From: Aeropyrum camini SY1 = JCM 12091
GTDB lineage: Archaea; Thermoproteota; Thermoprotei_A; Sulfolobales; Acidilobaceae
Assembly (NCBI RefSeq): GCF_000591035.1
Contig: NC_022521.1
Location: 186,001 to 250,000 of the forward strand
Direction of reading: 5' to 3'
Length of the DNA stretch: 64,000 nucleotides
The notes under the pieces were generated by a model, which made no database searches, was not told where the DNA came from, and saw only the letters and a list, made by a program, of their open reading frames with translations. The translations under genes were made by a program, and so were the position numbers. This document shows positions 41,244-50,984 of the stretch, in pieces. Position 1 is the stretch's first letter; every line of letters starts with the position of its first letter.

Positions 41244-42606
41244 ATTTATCTTTGATCACTCTTAGCACCCTCTCGAGGAGGGCTTTAGCCTCCTCTTCAG
41301 ACCTGGCCTCAAGCATTACCCTGACCACAGGCTCGGTGCCGCTGGGCCTTACGAGCACCCAGTATCCATCAGCTATAACCTTCACCCCGTCTATCGTAAC
41401 CATCCTCTCACCGCGGAACTCCCGTTTCACAGCCTCCACAGCGCAGAGAGCCTCCTCCCTGGAGGCAGGTATCTTAGTTTTAATCGGGTGGTAGCTGGGA
41501 AGCTTGTCGAGCATGGATGAGAGCTTCTCACCCGTCGCCCTCAGCATAGCTAGGAGTAGAGCGGCCTTCATCCCCCCATCCCTGACGTATTGGTGCGGGG
41601 GGTGCATGTACCCTCCGTTCTCCTCGAACGCGGCTATGCCTCCCATGCCAAGTATAGCCCTGGCTATTATCGGGGCCCCCACGGGGGTCCACACCACCTC
41701 TATACCCCTAGGCCTGAGATAGTCCTCCACAACTATGCTGCTAGACACGCCAGTGTAGACCTTGAGCGGGCCCTTCACTAGCCCCGCCTCGGCCACAAAC
41801 CCCGCGAGGAGGGCGCCGCTCCTGTCGCCCCAAACCACCCTGCCCTTATCGTCTATAACAATAGCCCTGTCACCGTCGGCATCATGGCCTACGCCGAAGG
41901 CGGCGCCGGAGGACCTCGCCAGACTGGCCGCGGGTGCGAGTGTATCAGGCGTGGGCTCAGGCTCTCTGGCGGTGAATAGGGGGTCGGGATTGCAGCTGAG
42001 TGGTATGGGACTGGCTCCAAGCCTCTTCAATATCTCGATAGTAGTGAAGCTGGTAGCCCCTCCCCCACAGTCAACGACAATCCTCTCCCCCCCGCCTCGG
42101 CCTGAGTAGGCTGAGACGGCGTCGACAACCTTGCTGATGTAGTAGTCTATAGCGTCGTAAACCCTCCTAGGCTGGCGAGCCAGGCCCCGCCACTCCACGG
42201 TGTGGAACTTCCCCTCCCAGAACAGGGCTTCTATACCCTCCTCCACATCCCTAGGAACCTCTACTCCATCACCGCCAACAACCTTCACCCCATTATATTC
42301 GGGGGGGTTATGGCTCGCAGTTATCATAACCCCGCCGTCGAAACCATGATCCCTAACGTAAAGCTGTAGAGCAGGCGTGGGAAGAACACCGGCCAAATAC
42401 ACGTCAACACCCTCGAAAGCAAGGCCAGCGGCCACAATACCCTCGAAAAGCTCCCCCCCAGACCTGGTATCCCTGCCGACCAGAATCCTACTCCCTCTGC
42501 CGAAATAAGCACCAATAGCCCTGGCTAGCCTCAGAACAAACTCCGGGGTCAACTCGGACCCTATAACACCCCTAACACCATCCGTCCCGAAAAGCCTCTT
42601 AGACAA
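41215..42606 (-). CDS. glmM: Phosphoglucosamine mutase/phosphomannomutase (GlmM type)
   Basis: 463 residues of the alpha-D-phosphohexomutase family: N-terminal RLFGTDGVRGVIG, phosphoserine loop MITASHNPPEYNG, metal loop GHDADGDRAIV, sugar loop FEENGGYMHP and phosphate loop VRPSGTEPVVR. Length and FGTDGVRG favour the GlmM group, which makes glucosamine 1-phosphate for UDP-GlcNAc; phosphomannomutase or bifunctional activity is possible in archaea. The gene ends 29 nt into the ureohydrolase gene. Confidence 0.88.
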   Translation of the reverse strand: MSKRLFGTDGVRGVIGSELTPEFVLRLARAIGAYFGRGSRILVGRDTRSGGELFEGIVAAGLAFEGVDVYLAGVLPTPALQLYVRDHGFDGGVMITASHNPPEYNGVKVVGGDGVEVPRDVEEGIEALFWEGKFHTVEWRGLARQPRRVYDAIDYYISKVVDAVSAYSGRGGGERIVVDCGGGATSFTTIEILKRLGASPIPLSCNPDPLFTAREPEPTPDTLAPAASLARSSGAAFGVGHDADGDRAIVIDDKGRVVWGDRSGALLAGFVAEAGLVKGPLKVYTGVSSSIVVEDYLRPRGIEVVWTPVGAPIIARAILGMGGIAAFEENGGYMHPPHQYVRDGGMKAALLLAMLRATGEKLSSMLDKLPSYHPIKTKIPASREEALCAVEAVKREFRGERMVTIDGVKVIADGYWVLVRPSGTEPVVRVMLEARSEEEAKALLERVLRVIKDKCGIQPGGKA

Positions 42607-42689
42607 ACCCCTCTACACCACTGGGAAACAGGGTCCGGCAGACGGATTAATAATATGGAGTAGGCCTCCCGCGGGTCACATACGTTTAG

Positions 42690-42766
42690 AAGCGGCTTTC
42701 AGCACTCAAGACCCTCCTCATCCCGCCCTTGGTTGGAGGGCGGTAGGGCCCGCTAGGTTCATCACT
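42690..42766 (-). ncRNA. Possible C/D box-type small RNA
   Basis: A C box GTGATGA (42765-42759) lies about 25 nt after TATA TTCTTATTTAG (about 42775-42788), a partial C' box GGATGAG near 42722, and a D box CTGA (42702-42699). A GCCCT/AGGGC hairpin fills the middle and no clear D' box is seen, so this is tentative. It lies in the gap between pfpI and glmM. Confidence 0.28.
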
Positions 42767-42812
42767 ATTTGGTACGACACTAAATAAGAATTATTATGTT
42801 GTTTACGACGGT

Positions 42813-43355
42813 TTACGCCTTAGGCACCGGCGTAGGGGCCAGGAGCCCCCTAGACTCCAATAGGCGTATGAATTCTCTCATCCAGAAGGGTATGTCCGGC
42901 GGGTACCTCGAGCTGACAAGATTACCGTCCACTACAACAGGCTCGTCAACCCAGTTTCCTCCTGCGGCTATAACATCGTCCTTAACCCCCCAGAAGCTCG
43001 TAAGCCTTCTACCCTTTACAACGCCCGCGCTTATCAGGACCTGCGGGCCGTGGCAGATGGTAGCCACGGGCTTGTTGTTCTCGAAGAAGTGGCGCACTAT
43101 ATTCAGAGCCGCCTCATGAAGCCTAACCCTCTCGGGGGCCCTCCCGCCTGGTATGACCAGGACATCAAACTCCTCAGGCTTCACCTCGTCGAACGCCAGC
43201 CTCGCCTCAACCTTGTAACCCATCTTACCCCTAATCTCTCCTCTCTCCGGGGCTGCAACCAGGGTCTCGAAGCCCGCCTCCACTAGCCTATAATACGGGT
43301 ATAGGAGCTCGACGTCCTCAAACCCGTCAGCAGATATTATGAGCGCCCTTGGCAT
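42813..43355 (-). CDS. DJ-1/PfpI-family protein (PfpI-type)
   Basis: 180 residues. Flavodoxin-like core with the nucleophile elbow ATICHGPQVLISAG (Cys near residue 100), VIPGGRAPERVR supplying the conserved Glu region, and KGRRLTSFWGVKDDV as in archaeal PfpI proteases. Members act as chaperones, glyoxalase/deglycase or hexameric proteases; a PfpI-like protease or deglycase role is most likely. ATG 43355 is preceded by GGGAGAG. Confidence 0.86.
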   Translation of the reverse strand: MPRALIISADGFEDVELLYPYYRLVEAGFETLVAAPERGEIRGKMGYKVEARLAFDEVKPEEFDVLVIPGGRAPERVRLHEAALNIVRHFFENNKPVATICHGPQVLISAGVVKGRRLTSFWGVKDDVIAAGGNWVDEPVVVDGNLVSSRYPPDIPFWMREFIRLLESRGLLAPTPVPKA

Positions 43356-43522
43356 CTCTCCCACCACTATAATACTAGTGTCCCCAGAAGAGGTTAAAAC
43401 TAGCCGTGTATAAGGTAATGTAGGCTGAAGAACATAGATCCCCGGCTTCCAGCGTGTATAGCCTGTCGAAGAAAGGAAGTTGCCCTACAGTGTGACTCGG
43501 GCGTGAGGGTTGGGGAGAGGGC

Positions 43523-43855
43523 TTACGCCTCTACCGGATCCACCTTCACCCCGTACTTCTGCCTCCACTCCTCGAAAGCCTTCTTCTCCTCCTCGCTTAG
43601 CTCCCTGCCCAGCCTGTACCAGCCAGCCTTCTCTGTCTTCAGCTCTTCAGGCGCCTCCTCCACCTTGTAGATACAGTTCACCGGGCAGCTCTCTATACAG
43701 CTGAAGTCGTCCTGGCACTTCTCCCATATGAGCCTGGCCTTCATGTTCTCGTCGAACTCAAGGGCGTCGTAGGGGCACACCTCTATACATGCTCCACAGC
43801 TTATACAGGTGTCCTGGTCGATAGCCACCCTAACAAAGTTTGCTAAGCTGCTCAT
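43523..43855 (-). CDS. Ferredoxin with two iron-sulfur clusters
   Basis: Low-potential electron carrier. The first motif CISCGACIEVCPYDAL binds a 4Fe or 3Fe cluster; the second is CQDDFSCIESCPVNCIY, in which the first spacing is wider than in simple 2[4Fe-4S] proteins, as in thermoacidophile dicluster ferredoxins. About 110 residues from ATG 43855, with a C-terminal helical extension (EEEKKAFEEWRQKYG) of about 30 residues. It probably serves 2-oxoacid:ferredoxin oxidoreductases. Confidence 0.9.
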   Translation of the reverse strand: MSSLANFVRVAIDQDTCISCGACIEVCPYDALEFDENMKARLIWEKCQDDFSCIESCPVNCIYKVEEAPEELKTEKAGWYRLGRELSEEEKKAFEEWRQKYGVKVDPVEA

Positions 43856-44017
43856 AGCACTCCACCACATGTAGACTAGCGACTTGTAGGGATTAATAAG
43901 AGTTAGTATAGTATAGCGGCGTTAACACTAGGCCTGCATCCTTTATGGGCCGTGCATTAAAGACGGGCCGGGGGGTCGCCCGGTATTATAGCCCCGTAGG
44001 GTGTAAATAGGTTTGGT

Positions 44018-44407
44018 GTGAACAGGGTGTCAGGCCTCGGAGAGTTTCTGGAGGAGATAGTTAAGGAGGCTTCCAGGAGGGGTTTCTCGGTTGAGAAGAG
44101 GAGCCAGCGGGGTGTTGTGTTGAGGTATGAGGATACGCCCCTCGCCCTGGAGGTGGCTACGGCTGGAGGATCTATTGTTGTTGATGCAGTTTCTCTCGGC
44201 GATGTGGAGGAGATTTTCGAGGATTATGAGGGCGACCAGGAGGAGCTTAGAAACAGGGTGGAGGAGCTGTTGGACGAGGTGGAGTCTCTGGGAGACCTAG
44301 TCTCCGGCCTTGCAAGGAAGTATGGTTTCCAAGTTGAAGCCAGGTATAGAAGGTCCCTGCTGGACTTCAGGGATGCTCTGGAGGACTATATAGAAGCCAT
44401 GTCTTAG
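44018..44407 (+). CDS. Conserved-looking helical protein of unknown function
   Basis: 129 residues from GTG 44018, about 28 nt after a TATA-like GTATTATAG. The N-terminal half has alternating strands (GFSVEKRSQRGVVLRYEDTPLAL, SIVVDAVSLG); the C-terminal half is an acidic coiled coil (EELRNRVEELLDEVESL). No family recognised. It is convergent with the helicase gene, overlapping its end by 4 nt. Confidence 0.6.
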   Translation: MNRVSGLGEFLEEIVKEASRRGFSVEKRSQRGVVLRYEDTPLALEVATAGGSIVVDAVSLGDVEEIFEDYEGDQEELRNRVEELLDEVESLGDLVSGLARKYGFQVEARYRRSLLDFRDALEDYIEAMS

Positions 44408-46272
44408 ACTCCTAGCACCCTAGACTTGGCCGTCCTCAACGCCTCCTCAAAATCCTCAGCACCCTTGACAACACGGTGATAGGGTATGCCGAGGACCTCC
44501 TTCAAATCCCTCCTCAAATACCTGTAGTCCATGAGTATGTAGAGAGCCCTATCGTCAGGACCCCTAATACTTCTCCCAAGGGCCTGCCTAACCTTTATAA
44601 TGGGGTTGACAAGGTAGACAAGCTTCTTAGCGTCGGATAGGCCGATCCTAGACGCCATGACCTCCAGATGCTTCCTCGTATAGTCGTCTGGCTGGGGGAA
44701 AGGGACTCCAACAATGATGACAGTTGACAGCAGGTTCTTTCCCTCGTAGTCAACGAACTCCACCCCCTCCACCAGCTTGCCGCCAGCCACCGCATTTATA
44801 ACAATCCTCTCTCCCGGATCTCTGGTGAGTATTCTCGCCTCAACCTCGTCCAGGCTTATCCCCCTCGTCTCCACTATAGTCTCTACGTCAGCAGGCAGCC
44901 TCTCCACAACTCTGTACATCACCTCATAACTCGGGTACACCGCTAGCTTTAGCCCGGGTAGCAGCCTGTCAGCTAAAGCTATCCTAGACGCTATAAGCCT
45001 GTACATGGAGTCTCCCCGAGACCTGTAGGCCGTTGTGACGTCGGCCGCAACTATGGTGAAAAACCTGCCGAACCCCCTTACACCGTACATCAGGCCTGCG
45101 TCCACAATTCTGAAGCTCCTGGAGACCCCTAGGACCTTTAGGTAGAGCTTGGGAGAGGGCATGGTGCCGCTCAGGAGCACCGCCGCCTTCACCCTCTCCA
45201 GCGGCTCCTTAACAACCCTGGAGGGGTCTAGGGGTGTGGCTATAAGCCAGACGAGCCTGTTTTCATCCTTCTCGGCGAAGAGGTAAGAATCCTCCCTCGA
45301 CAGGACTGAGAGCCATGAATGTATTTTTGATGTGGAGGTCTTCACCCTCCCTATGCCTGATGGCCCGGAGAGCGAGAGAGCCTCCTCAGCCTTTCTAGCC
45401 CTTATGGTCTCGACAATGTCCTCGACAACAGCTAGATCGTCAAGCCCTTCAAGGAACGGCTGCTTATCGAGCAGAGTTATTCTCGAAACTCTAAGCCCGG
45501 AGGCCGTTTTAGACGTCCTCTCGAGCCACGATATGAAATCCTTGGCTGAGGGGGCATACTCCCTAACCTCCCTGAGGGCCAGCTCCAGGTCTTTTAGGGA
45601 CACCCTGTATTCGAGGAGGCTGTGAATGTTGAGGAGGCTATGGGCCTCGTCCACCACGGCAACGAAGTCGTCATAGTCGTGGGGCTCCAGGAAAGACCTG
45701 AATATGTCCTCCTTGAAGAGGTAGGGGTAGGTGGCCACTACAAACTGGCTCTCCTCAACCAGCCCCTTCAGCGCGAAGAAGGGACATACACCCTTGAACT
45801 TTGCTATATCCCACGCAAGCCTGTATGCGCTTATCGCGGGGTGCCCCCTGACGTACTCGGCAACTTCGGCCTCATCCGTTTCGGCGAGCTTCTCGTAATA
45901 CCTGCAAGCCCCCTTTGCCCTGGCTATCCTGCAGTTGCCCCAGAAATCCTCTTCAGAGGGTAGGATACCCTCCACCGACATGAGGGGGCACATGCGCCTA
46001 GCGCTGAACAGGAATGTGAACCTAGCCCCAAACCTCTTAAGCTCCCTCACAACAGGGTCAATCTCGTTCACAGTACGCACAAGGTAGAGAACCCTCTCGA
46101 CACCAGCTGAGAGGAGTCCGTAGATCACAGCAGCCGTCTTCCCAAAACCGGTGGGCGCGCTTGCTACAAGAATCTCCCCCTCTGAAACCGACCTCCTAAC
46201 TTCCTCCGCAAGCTCCCTCTGCCCCTTCCTCCAGCTTCCATATGGAAAGGCCGTCTCTCCACTGTCGGACAA
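44404..46272 (-). CDS. xpd: XPD/Rad3-family iron-sulfur DNA helicase
   Basis: SF2 5'-3' helicase for DNA repair. Walker A APTGFGKTAAV (about residue 40), FeS-domain cysteines in RMCPL, GNCRIARAKGACRYYEK and GVCPFF, Walker B VVDEAHSLLN, VLLSGTMPS (motif IV), and the motif VI region QALGRSIRGPDD. 622 residues, a full-length archaeal XPD. The 4Fe-4S domain between helicase motifs I and II and the arch region are both present. Confidence 0.92.
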   Translation of the reverse strand: MSDSGETAFPYGSWRKGQRELAEEVRRSVSEGEILVASAPTGFGKTAAVIYGLLSAGVERVLYLVRTVNEIDPVVRELKRFGARFTFLFSARRMCPLMSVEGILPSEEDFWGNCRIARAKGACRYYEKLAETDEAEVAEYVRGHPAISAYRLAWDIAKFKGVCPFFALKGLVEESQFVVATYPYLFKEDIFRSFLEPHDYDDFVAVVDEAHSLLNIHSLLEYRVSLKDLELALREVREYAPSAKDFISWLERTSKTASGLRVSRITLLDKQPFLEGLDDLAVVEDIVETIRARKAEEALSLSGPSGIGRVKTSTSKIHSWLSVLSREDSYLFAEKDENRLVWLIATPLDPSRVVKEPLERVKAAVLLSGTMPSPKLYLKVLGVSRSFRIVDAGLMYGVRGFGRFFTIVAADVTTAYRSRGDSMYRLIASRIALADRLLPGLKLAVYPSYEVMYRVVERLPADVETIVETRGISLDEVEARILTRDPGERIVINAVAGGKLVEGVEFVDYEGKNLLSTVIIVGVPFPQPDDYTRKHLEVMASRIGLSDAKKLVYLVNPIIKVRQALGRSIRGPDDRALYILMDYRYLRRDLKEVLGIPYHRVVKGAEDFEEALRTAKSRVLGV

Positions 46273-46448
46273 TAGAGCCAGGCACCCCCAGAAGCGTCAG
46301 ACAGCCACCGCGTCCCCATTCCTCTCGTCGGAGATCGAGGTGTTCATCATACCGCCACCCAGGGAAGGGCGGCTCCAGCCGTCCACAATAAAACACTTGT
46401 GGCAACAAACTTATAGTAGCGGGTACCCCCCACAGCAGGGGTGGTTAT

Positions 46449-46787
46449 ATGTTGCTGCTAGCAGTCGTTGTGGGCGCCGTCCTACACCTCATACTCCTCT
46501 TCCTCCTGCCAGTGATAGGGAACGTACTCGCGGGTGCTGTAGCCGGCTTCATAGCAGGCGGGCTAGGCCAGGGGGCCGTTGCCGGGCTAGCCTCTGGCGT
46601 GCTGGCATCTCTGGTGGCGTCAGCCCTCGTATTCATAGGAGCGTTCGCCCTATTCTGGATACCGCCGCTAGCCTTCATGGCGAGCCTCGCCGGCGTCCTT
46701 GTCCTAGTAGTACTCCTGCTGCTCCTAGGCATAACAGGCCTTATAGGAGGGCTTATCGGGGGAGCCCTGAGGCAAGCCCTTGACTAG
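46449..46787 (+). CDS. Gly/Ala-rich polytopic membrane protein (DUF5518-like)
   Basis: 112 residues, almost entirely hydrophobic, with about four helices. LIGNVLAGAVAGFIAGGLGQGAVAG contains small-residue GxxxG-type packing motifs, as in DUF5518-like archaeal proteins. Function unknown. ATG 46449 follows a TATA-like ACTTATAGTAG (about 46408-46418). Divergent from the XPD gene. Confidence 0.65.
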   Translation: MLLLAVVVGAVLHLILLFLLPVIGNVLAGAVAGFIAGGLGQGAVAGLASGVLASLVASALVFIGAFALFWIPPLAFMASLAGVLVLVVLLLLLGITGLIGGLIGGALRQALD

Positions 46788-46867
46788 CGTGGAAGATTCA
46801 AGACCAGGCTAGAAAAGTATGGCGAGCCTGCAGTCTACTCCCATTCGATGAGATAGGAGCCCCGGCG

Positions 46868-47009
<142 letters not shown>

Positions 47010-47096
47010 GCTCGCGCCGGGGTTAGAATATCTTCTTGTGAGGCTTAAAGAGTTTTCCCCTAAAGCTGGGGGCTGATTTCCCACGTCGGCCCCGGC

Positions 47097-48446
47097 TTAC
47101 ATCATCAAATCCTTGTATTTCTCAACAAGCTGTATGCTACGTTTTATGTCGGCGAATAGGCGTTCGGCTTCCTCAACATGCTCTGTTTCAACCCTCCTGG
47201 AGCCCCTCCTCTTAGCCACTACCATGGCGGGCTCCAGCAGTTGAATCGCGTATCTTAGACTCTTCTCGGCCCCTATATCAGCCAGCCTCTCGAGAGCAGC
47301 CTCGCTAAGCAGCACCTCCTCCTCGTCAGCCCTTATCCTGATTATTTCTTTTATCTCCTCCCTCGTGTAGGGCCTCGTAGTTATTATTAGCAGCCTGTCG
47401 AGGAGGTCGCGGGGTATGCCGTGGGGGCTCTCAATGTCGGTCCCCCTTATCTTAGCTACCCCCCTGTTCGTCGCCAGAACTATTATGGGGGCGAGCTCGC
47501 TCTCCATGGCTTTTGAGAGGAACGAGAATGACTCCATGTCGAGCAGGTGGGCGTCGTCGATGAATATCACCCCCGCGACTATCTCAGCCTTACCCTCGCC
47601 CACCCACTTCTTAACAAGCTCGTCCGTCTTCTTCCGGTCCTCGGAGGTCACCCCCCTCTCCGCCTCGAAAAGGCTGAGGAGGCCGGTAAACGCCACCCTC
47701 TGGGCGGCTATACTCGCGTCTATATCATGGAGCGTCAGGGTCCTGACAAACTCCTTAACCTTCCTGACAGGACCCTCCGGGAGCTCGACCTCCCTAACCA
47801 CATCTATATCGAAGCCCTGTCCCCTGCCCTTACCTCTGCCTACAACCCTCACCACACCTGTCTCAAGATCTATAACAATCACATCCCCCCTCCTGACGCC
47901 GAGGCCTACGAGCTGCTCCGCAACCTCCGGGCCCACAGTAAACGTTCTAGACTCGTCCCTCGTCTCGAGAGTTATCCTAGCCCCCGCTATCACAGGGTAG
48001 GGGCTGAAGGGCGTCCTCCGCTTCTGGACCGAAATGCTGGTGACAACGCCTTCAACAACCTCCCTCCGCTCCCTAACCCTCACTCCAATAGCCTTCCTGA
48101 ACGCCTGAAGAAGCATTTCCAGCTTGCCAGAGTCACCCCTGAAAAGCTCGCCAGCGTTTAGGGCTACAAACGGTGTGTCCTCGCCCAGCTCCCTCGCTAT
48201 TGCTATAGCCAGAGCAGTCTTGCCCGTGCCCGGAGGGCCAACTATAAGAATCCCCCGGCCCCCCAGCCTGCCCTCTCTAACCATCTCCACTATAACGCCA
48301 GCAGCCTCACGAGCCTCCTCCTGCCCTACAAGGCCTCCTCCTATCTTCCTAGCCTTACCATCGGAATCCAGGCCAAGGCCTGTTATATGGCTGTGCCTGC
48401 TAGGCCCAAAACCCCTCACCACCTCCGCCTTGATCTCGCCACTCAT
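47097..48446 (-). CDS. RuvBL/TIP49-like AAA+ ATPase
   Basis: Archaeal relative of eukaryotic RuvBL1/2 (TIP49). Walker A ILIVGPPGTGKTALAIAIA (about residue 65), Walker B GVIFIDDAHLLDMES, an insertion domain between them with an OB-like stretch (residues about 130-220) typical of RuvBL, sensor LATNRG and a C-terminal AAA lid. ATG 48446 (MSGEIKAEVV) gives 449 residues. The archaeal role is not established; eukaryotic forms work in chromatin remodelling and snoRNP assembly. Confidence 0.9.
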   Translation of the reverse strand: MSGEIKAEVVRGFGPSRHSHITGLGLDSDGKARKIGGGLVGQEEAREAAGVIVEMVREGRLGGRGILIVGPPGTGKTALAIAIARELGEDTPFVALNAGELFRGDSGKLEMLLQAFRKAIGVRVRERREVVEGVVTSISVQKRRTPFSPYPVIAGARITLETRDESRTFTVGPEVAEQLVGLGVRRGDVIVIDLETGVVRVVGRGKGRGQGFDIDVVREVELPEGPVRKVKEFVRTLTLHDIDASIAAQRVAFTGLLSLFEAERGVTSEDRKKTDELVKKWVGEGKAEIVAGVIFIDDAHLLDMESFSFLSKAMESELAPIIVLATNRGVAKIRGTDIESPHGIPRDLLDRLLIITTRPYTREEIKEIIRIRADEEEVLLSEAALERLADIGAEKSLRYAIQLLEPAMVVAKRRGSRRVETEHVEEAERLFADIKRSIQLVEKYKDLMM

Positions 48447-48704
48447 CGGCACCACCCCCTACACCAGGGGTTTCTGGGGGCCGCAGGAAATATCGTTACA
48501 TTTGGAAGCTATTAGCATTGACGGGGAAGTAGGTGGCCCAGGCTGCATATGGCCCTCCCAGCCTGTGCTGAGGACCTGGGGGGCCGGCCGGGACGTCTAT
48601 ACCCTTTTCTTGGCCACTGGCCGAGGACCCAGGCGAGGTGTAGGAGGAACTTGGCTCCCCCCTTTTCGGTGAGATGCTGATGCGGGTGCACAGGATGGAG
48701 GGAG

Positions 48705-49202
48705 CTAGGCCTCCTCCCTCTCCATAGCCCTGTTAATATGGTACATGGACTCAGCGGCGTATTTTAGCGCTGACCTGGCTTTGAGGTGCTCGACCGTGGT
48801 GTAAAGGCCCTTGAACACTATCTCTTCTACCGTTCCGTCGGGTAGCCTTCTTATGGTAAGGGTGGCTAGGTCCTCCCCTGCGATATCACCCGTTCTCGCC
48901 TGCACAGCCCTGAGCTCCTCCTCTACGCTGCGTAAATAGGCTTCTATCTCCTCTGGCAGGGCCATGGGCCACTCCATAACGATCCTGACGTGGGTCTCTC
49001 CCTTGTAAAGCCTCGCGACCCTCCTCCTCCCCACCTTGACCTCCTCAACCTTCTCCCCGGGGAGGCTTGCCGATACCGATCCCTTCTCGACTATCGCTAG
49101 TATGGTCTTGTAGTACGATATCTCCTCCTCCAGGTCCCTAATCCTAGCCCTGATCCACTCTAAAACCTCCTCCCTCCTCATTAGCTGCCTCTCGCTCGAC
49201 AA
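48705..49202 (-). CDS. Protein of unknown function with N-terminal coiled coil
   Basis: 165 residues. An N-terminal coiled coil (EEVLEWIRARIRDLEEEISYYKTIL) precedes a mixed domain: VKVGRRRVARLYKGETHVRIVMEWPMALP, LTIRRLPDGTVEEIVFKG and a C-terminal helix. I recognise a conserved crenarchaeal look but no named family. It may form dimers through the coiled coil. The roughly 250 nt between it and the RuvBL gene hold nothing I can support. Confidence 0.6.
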   Translation of the reverse strand: MSSERQLMRREEVLEWIRARIRDLEEEISYYKTILAIVEKGSVSASLPGEKVEEVKVGRRRVARLYKGETHVRIVMEWPMALPEEIEAYLRSVEEELRAVQARTGDIAGEDLATLTIRRLPDGTVEEIVFKGLYTTVEHLKARSALKYAAESMYHINRAMEREEA

Positions 49203-49282
49203 AACCGCTTCCCATAGCGGAGCTTAGGCTTTATGTAATGAATATACCTTAGGGTTTGTATTACCCATGAAGCCCGCCTAGT

Positions 49283-50260
49283 CTACAGTATTCGGAACTT
49301 CTTCACCCCATCCCTCTCTATAACCTCAACCTTCATCTCTACTTGCAGCCTCTTGAGGTGTGCTAGTGCCTCCCCTATGGCGAAGAACTTCTCGACCGGA
49401 GGATACTCAGCCCAGTTGCTGTAACTAGTCCTCCACTTCATACTCGAAGCAACCTCGTATCCTGTCATACTGCCTTTCCTCCTGAGGAGACTCAACACCT
49501 CCTCCAGCCTCTTGCGATGGTGCTCAACCAGCTCCCTCGCCCGCTCGGCAGGGCTTATAATGGGGTTTCCATGTCCAGGATAGGCTACGAGGTAGTTCTT
49601 CTGGGCCAGCATCTCCAGCGTCTTCAGGTAATGGCCCAGCGGGTCGTGGCTCTCGTCATATAGGATCACGGAGGGCGTTATCCTCTCAAGCAGCGTGTCA
49701 CCGACTATCGCGTGCGTCCCGTCGAGTGACTCGAGCACTATGTGGCCAGGCGTGTGTCCTGGGGCTGGGAGAGCCCTATACTCCGCCTCACCGAGCTTCA
49801 AGATGTCCCCAGGGTAGATAGGCCTGAGGTCTAGCGACGAGAATGCCCTGTAAGCTAGAATAGTCCTGAAAACCGGATGGGTCCTCCTGATAGACTCTAT
49901 AACAGCTTCTGGCACGCCATGCTCCCTATAGAGGCTTAGAATGTTCTCCACGAACATGTCGGGCGATCCGCTGCGCAGGGGGGTGTCGAGCTCTCCCACG
50001 CCGATGAATACCGTGGGCTCGAAAACCTCCTTAAGGATCGCCGCGCCGCTCATATGGTCTACGTGAAAATGAGTGATAACTATTTTGCCCACGCCCTCTA
50101 TCCTACCCCTAATCTTGTTCTTGACCTTGGCTATCAGGTCGTGTATGCTCCTGGCAGAATACATCCCCGCATCGACAATATCAACCTCTCCAGAGTCCTT
50201 CCTGAACACGGCGACGTTAACAGAGCCGAGGCTCTGTATCGGTATCCAGACGTTTACCAT
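49283..50260 (-). CDS. Metallo-beta-lactamase-fold hydrolase
   Basis: About 325 residues from ATG 50260. The HxHxDH zinc motif is ITHFHVDHMSG, with PAPGHTPGHIVLE, VGDTLLE (Asp) and VAYPGHGNP completing the binuclear site. A C-terminal region with winged-helix character (RRKGSMTGYEVASSM) resembles members acting on thioesters such as LACTB2- or glyoxalase II-like proteins. Substrate unknown. Confidence 0.83.
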   Translation of the reverse strand: MVNVWIPIQSLGSVNVAVFRKDSGEVDIVDAGMYSARSIHDLIAKVKNKIRGRIEGVGKIVITHFHVDHMSGAAILKEVFEPTVFIGVGELDTPLRSGSPDMFVENILSLYREHGVPEAVIESIRRTHPVFRTILAYRAFSSLDLRPIYPGDILKLGEAEYRALPAPGHTPGHIVLESLDGTHAIVGDTLLERITPSVILYDESHDPLGHYLKTLEMLAQKNYLVAYPGHGNPIISPAERARELVEHHRKRLEEVLSLLRRKGSMTGYEVASSMKWRTSYSNWAEYPPVEKFFAIGEALAHLKRLQVEMKVEVIERDGVKKFRIL

Positions 50261-50447
50261 AGAAAAAGGTTTTTTCACACTAGACAATACTCCAAACCCC
50301 CAGTAAGAGGGAGGGTTCACCGCGGAAAATAACGGTCACGCCTGCACAATAGAGTCTCTCATAGCGAGTTTGCATGACTACCCGTGTAATACTGGCGCTA
50401 CCCACGCTAGACTACATCAGGCCTAAACCAGTAGCGGGGTTTGAAAA

Positions 50448-50984
50448 TTGATACTGAGCGACAGGGATATCAGGGGTCTGCTTGCCATCGGAGACCTCGT
50501 AGTGAATCCTCTTTCGGGAGATACTGTTAGGGAGAACGGGCTGGACCTTAGGCTGGGCCGAGGGTACTGTAGGTTCAGGTCAACTGGGCGTGTTCTCGAC
50601 CCTAGGGCCCCGGGAGAGGCCAGCGACTTCTATGAGTGCAGCGAGGCAGACGAGATAATTGTTGGGCCGGGGGAGCATATGCTCCTCCACACACTAGAGT
50701 ATATCAGGCTACCCAGCTATGTTGCCGGCCTTGTAAACCTTAGGAGCACATGGGCTAGAACGGGGATATATATACCGGCGACCGTTGTTGACGCGGGTTT
50801 CGAGGGCCAGCTAACTATAGAGGTTATAGGCTCAGGGTTCCCTGTGAAGCTCTACCCCGGGGACAGGTTCCTACACCTCGTCCTCGTCAAGCTCCAGAGC
50901 CCAGCGGAGAACCCCTATAAAGGGCGCTACCAGGGGCAGAGGGGGGTGAGGCTGCCTAAGCTCTTCGCCGAAAATACCGGGTAG
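50448..50984 (+). CDS. dcd: dCTP deaminase
   Basis: Deaminates dCTP to dUTP, feeding dTTP synthesis. Trimeric dUTPase-like fold with ENGLDLRLGRGY, LGPGEHMLLHT-like VGPGEHMLLH, LVNLRSTWARTGIYI and VVDAGFEGQLTIE (active-site Glu). TTG 50448 gives 178 residues. A bifunctional dCTP deaminase/dUTPase is possible, as some archaeal members do both; the A/T position after the motif does not decide it here. It is convergent with the next gene, overlapping by 29 nt. Confidence 0.9.
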   Translation: MILSDRDIRGLLAIGDLVVNPLSGDTVRENGLDLRLGRGYCRFRSTGRVLDPRAPGEASDFYECSEADEIIVGPGEHMLLHTLEYIRLPSYVAGLVNLRSTWARTGIYIPATVVDAGFEGQLTIEVIGSGFPVKLYPGDRFLHLVLVKLQSPAENPYKGRYQGQRGVRLPKLFAENTG

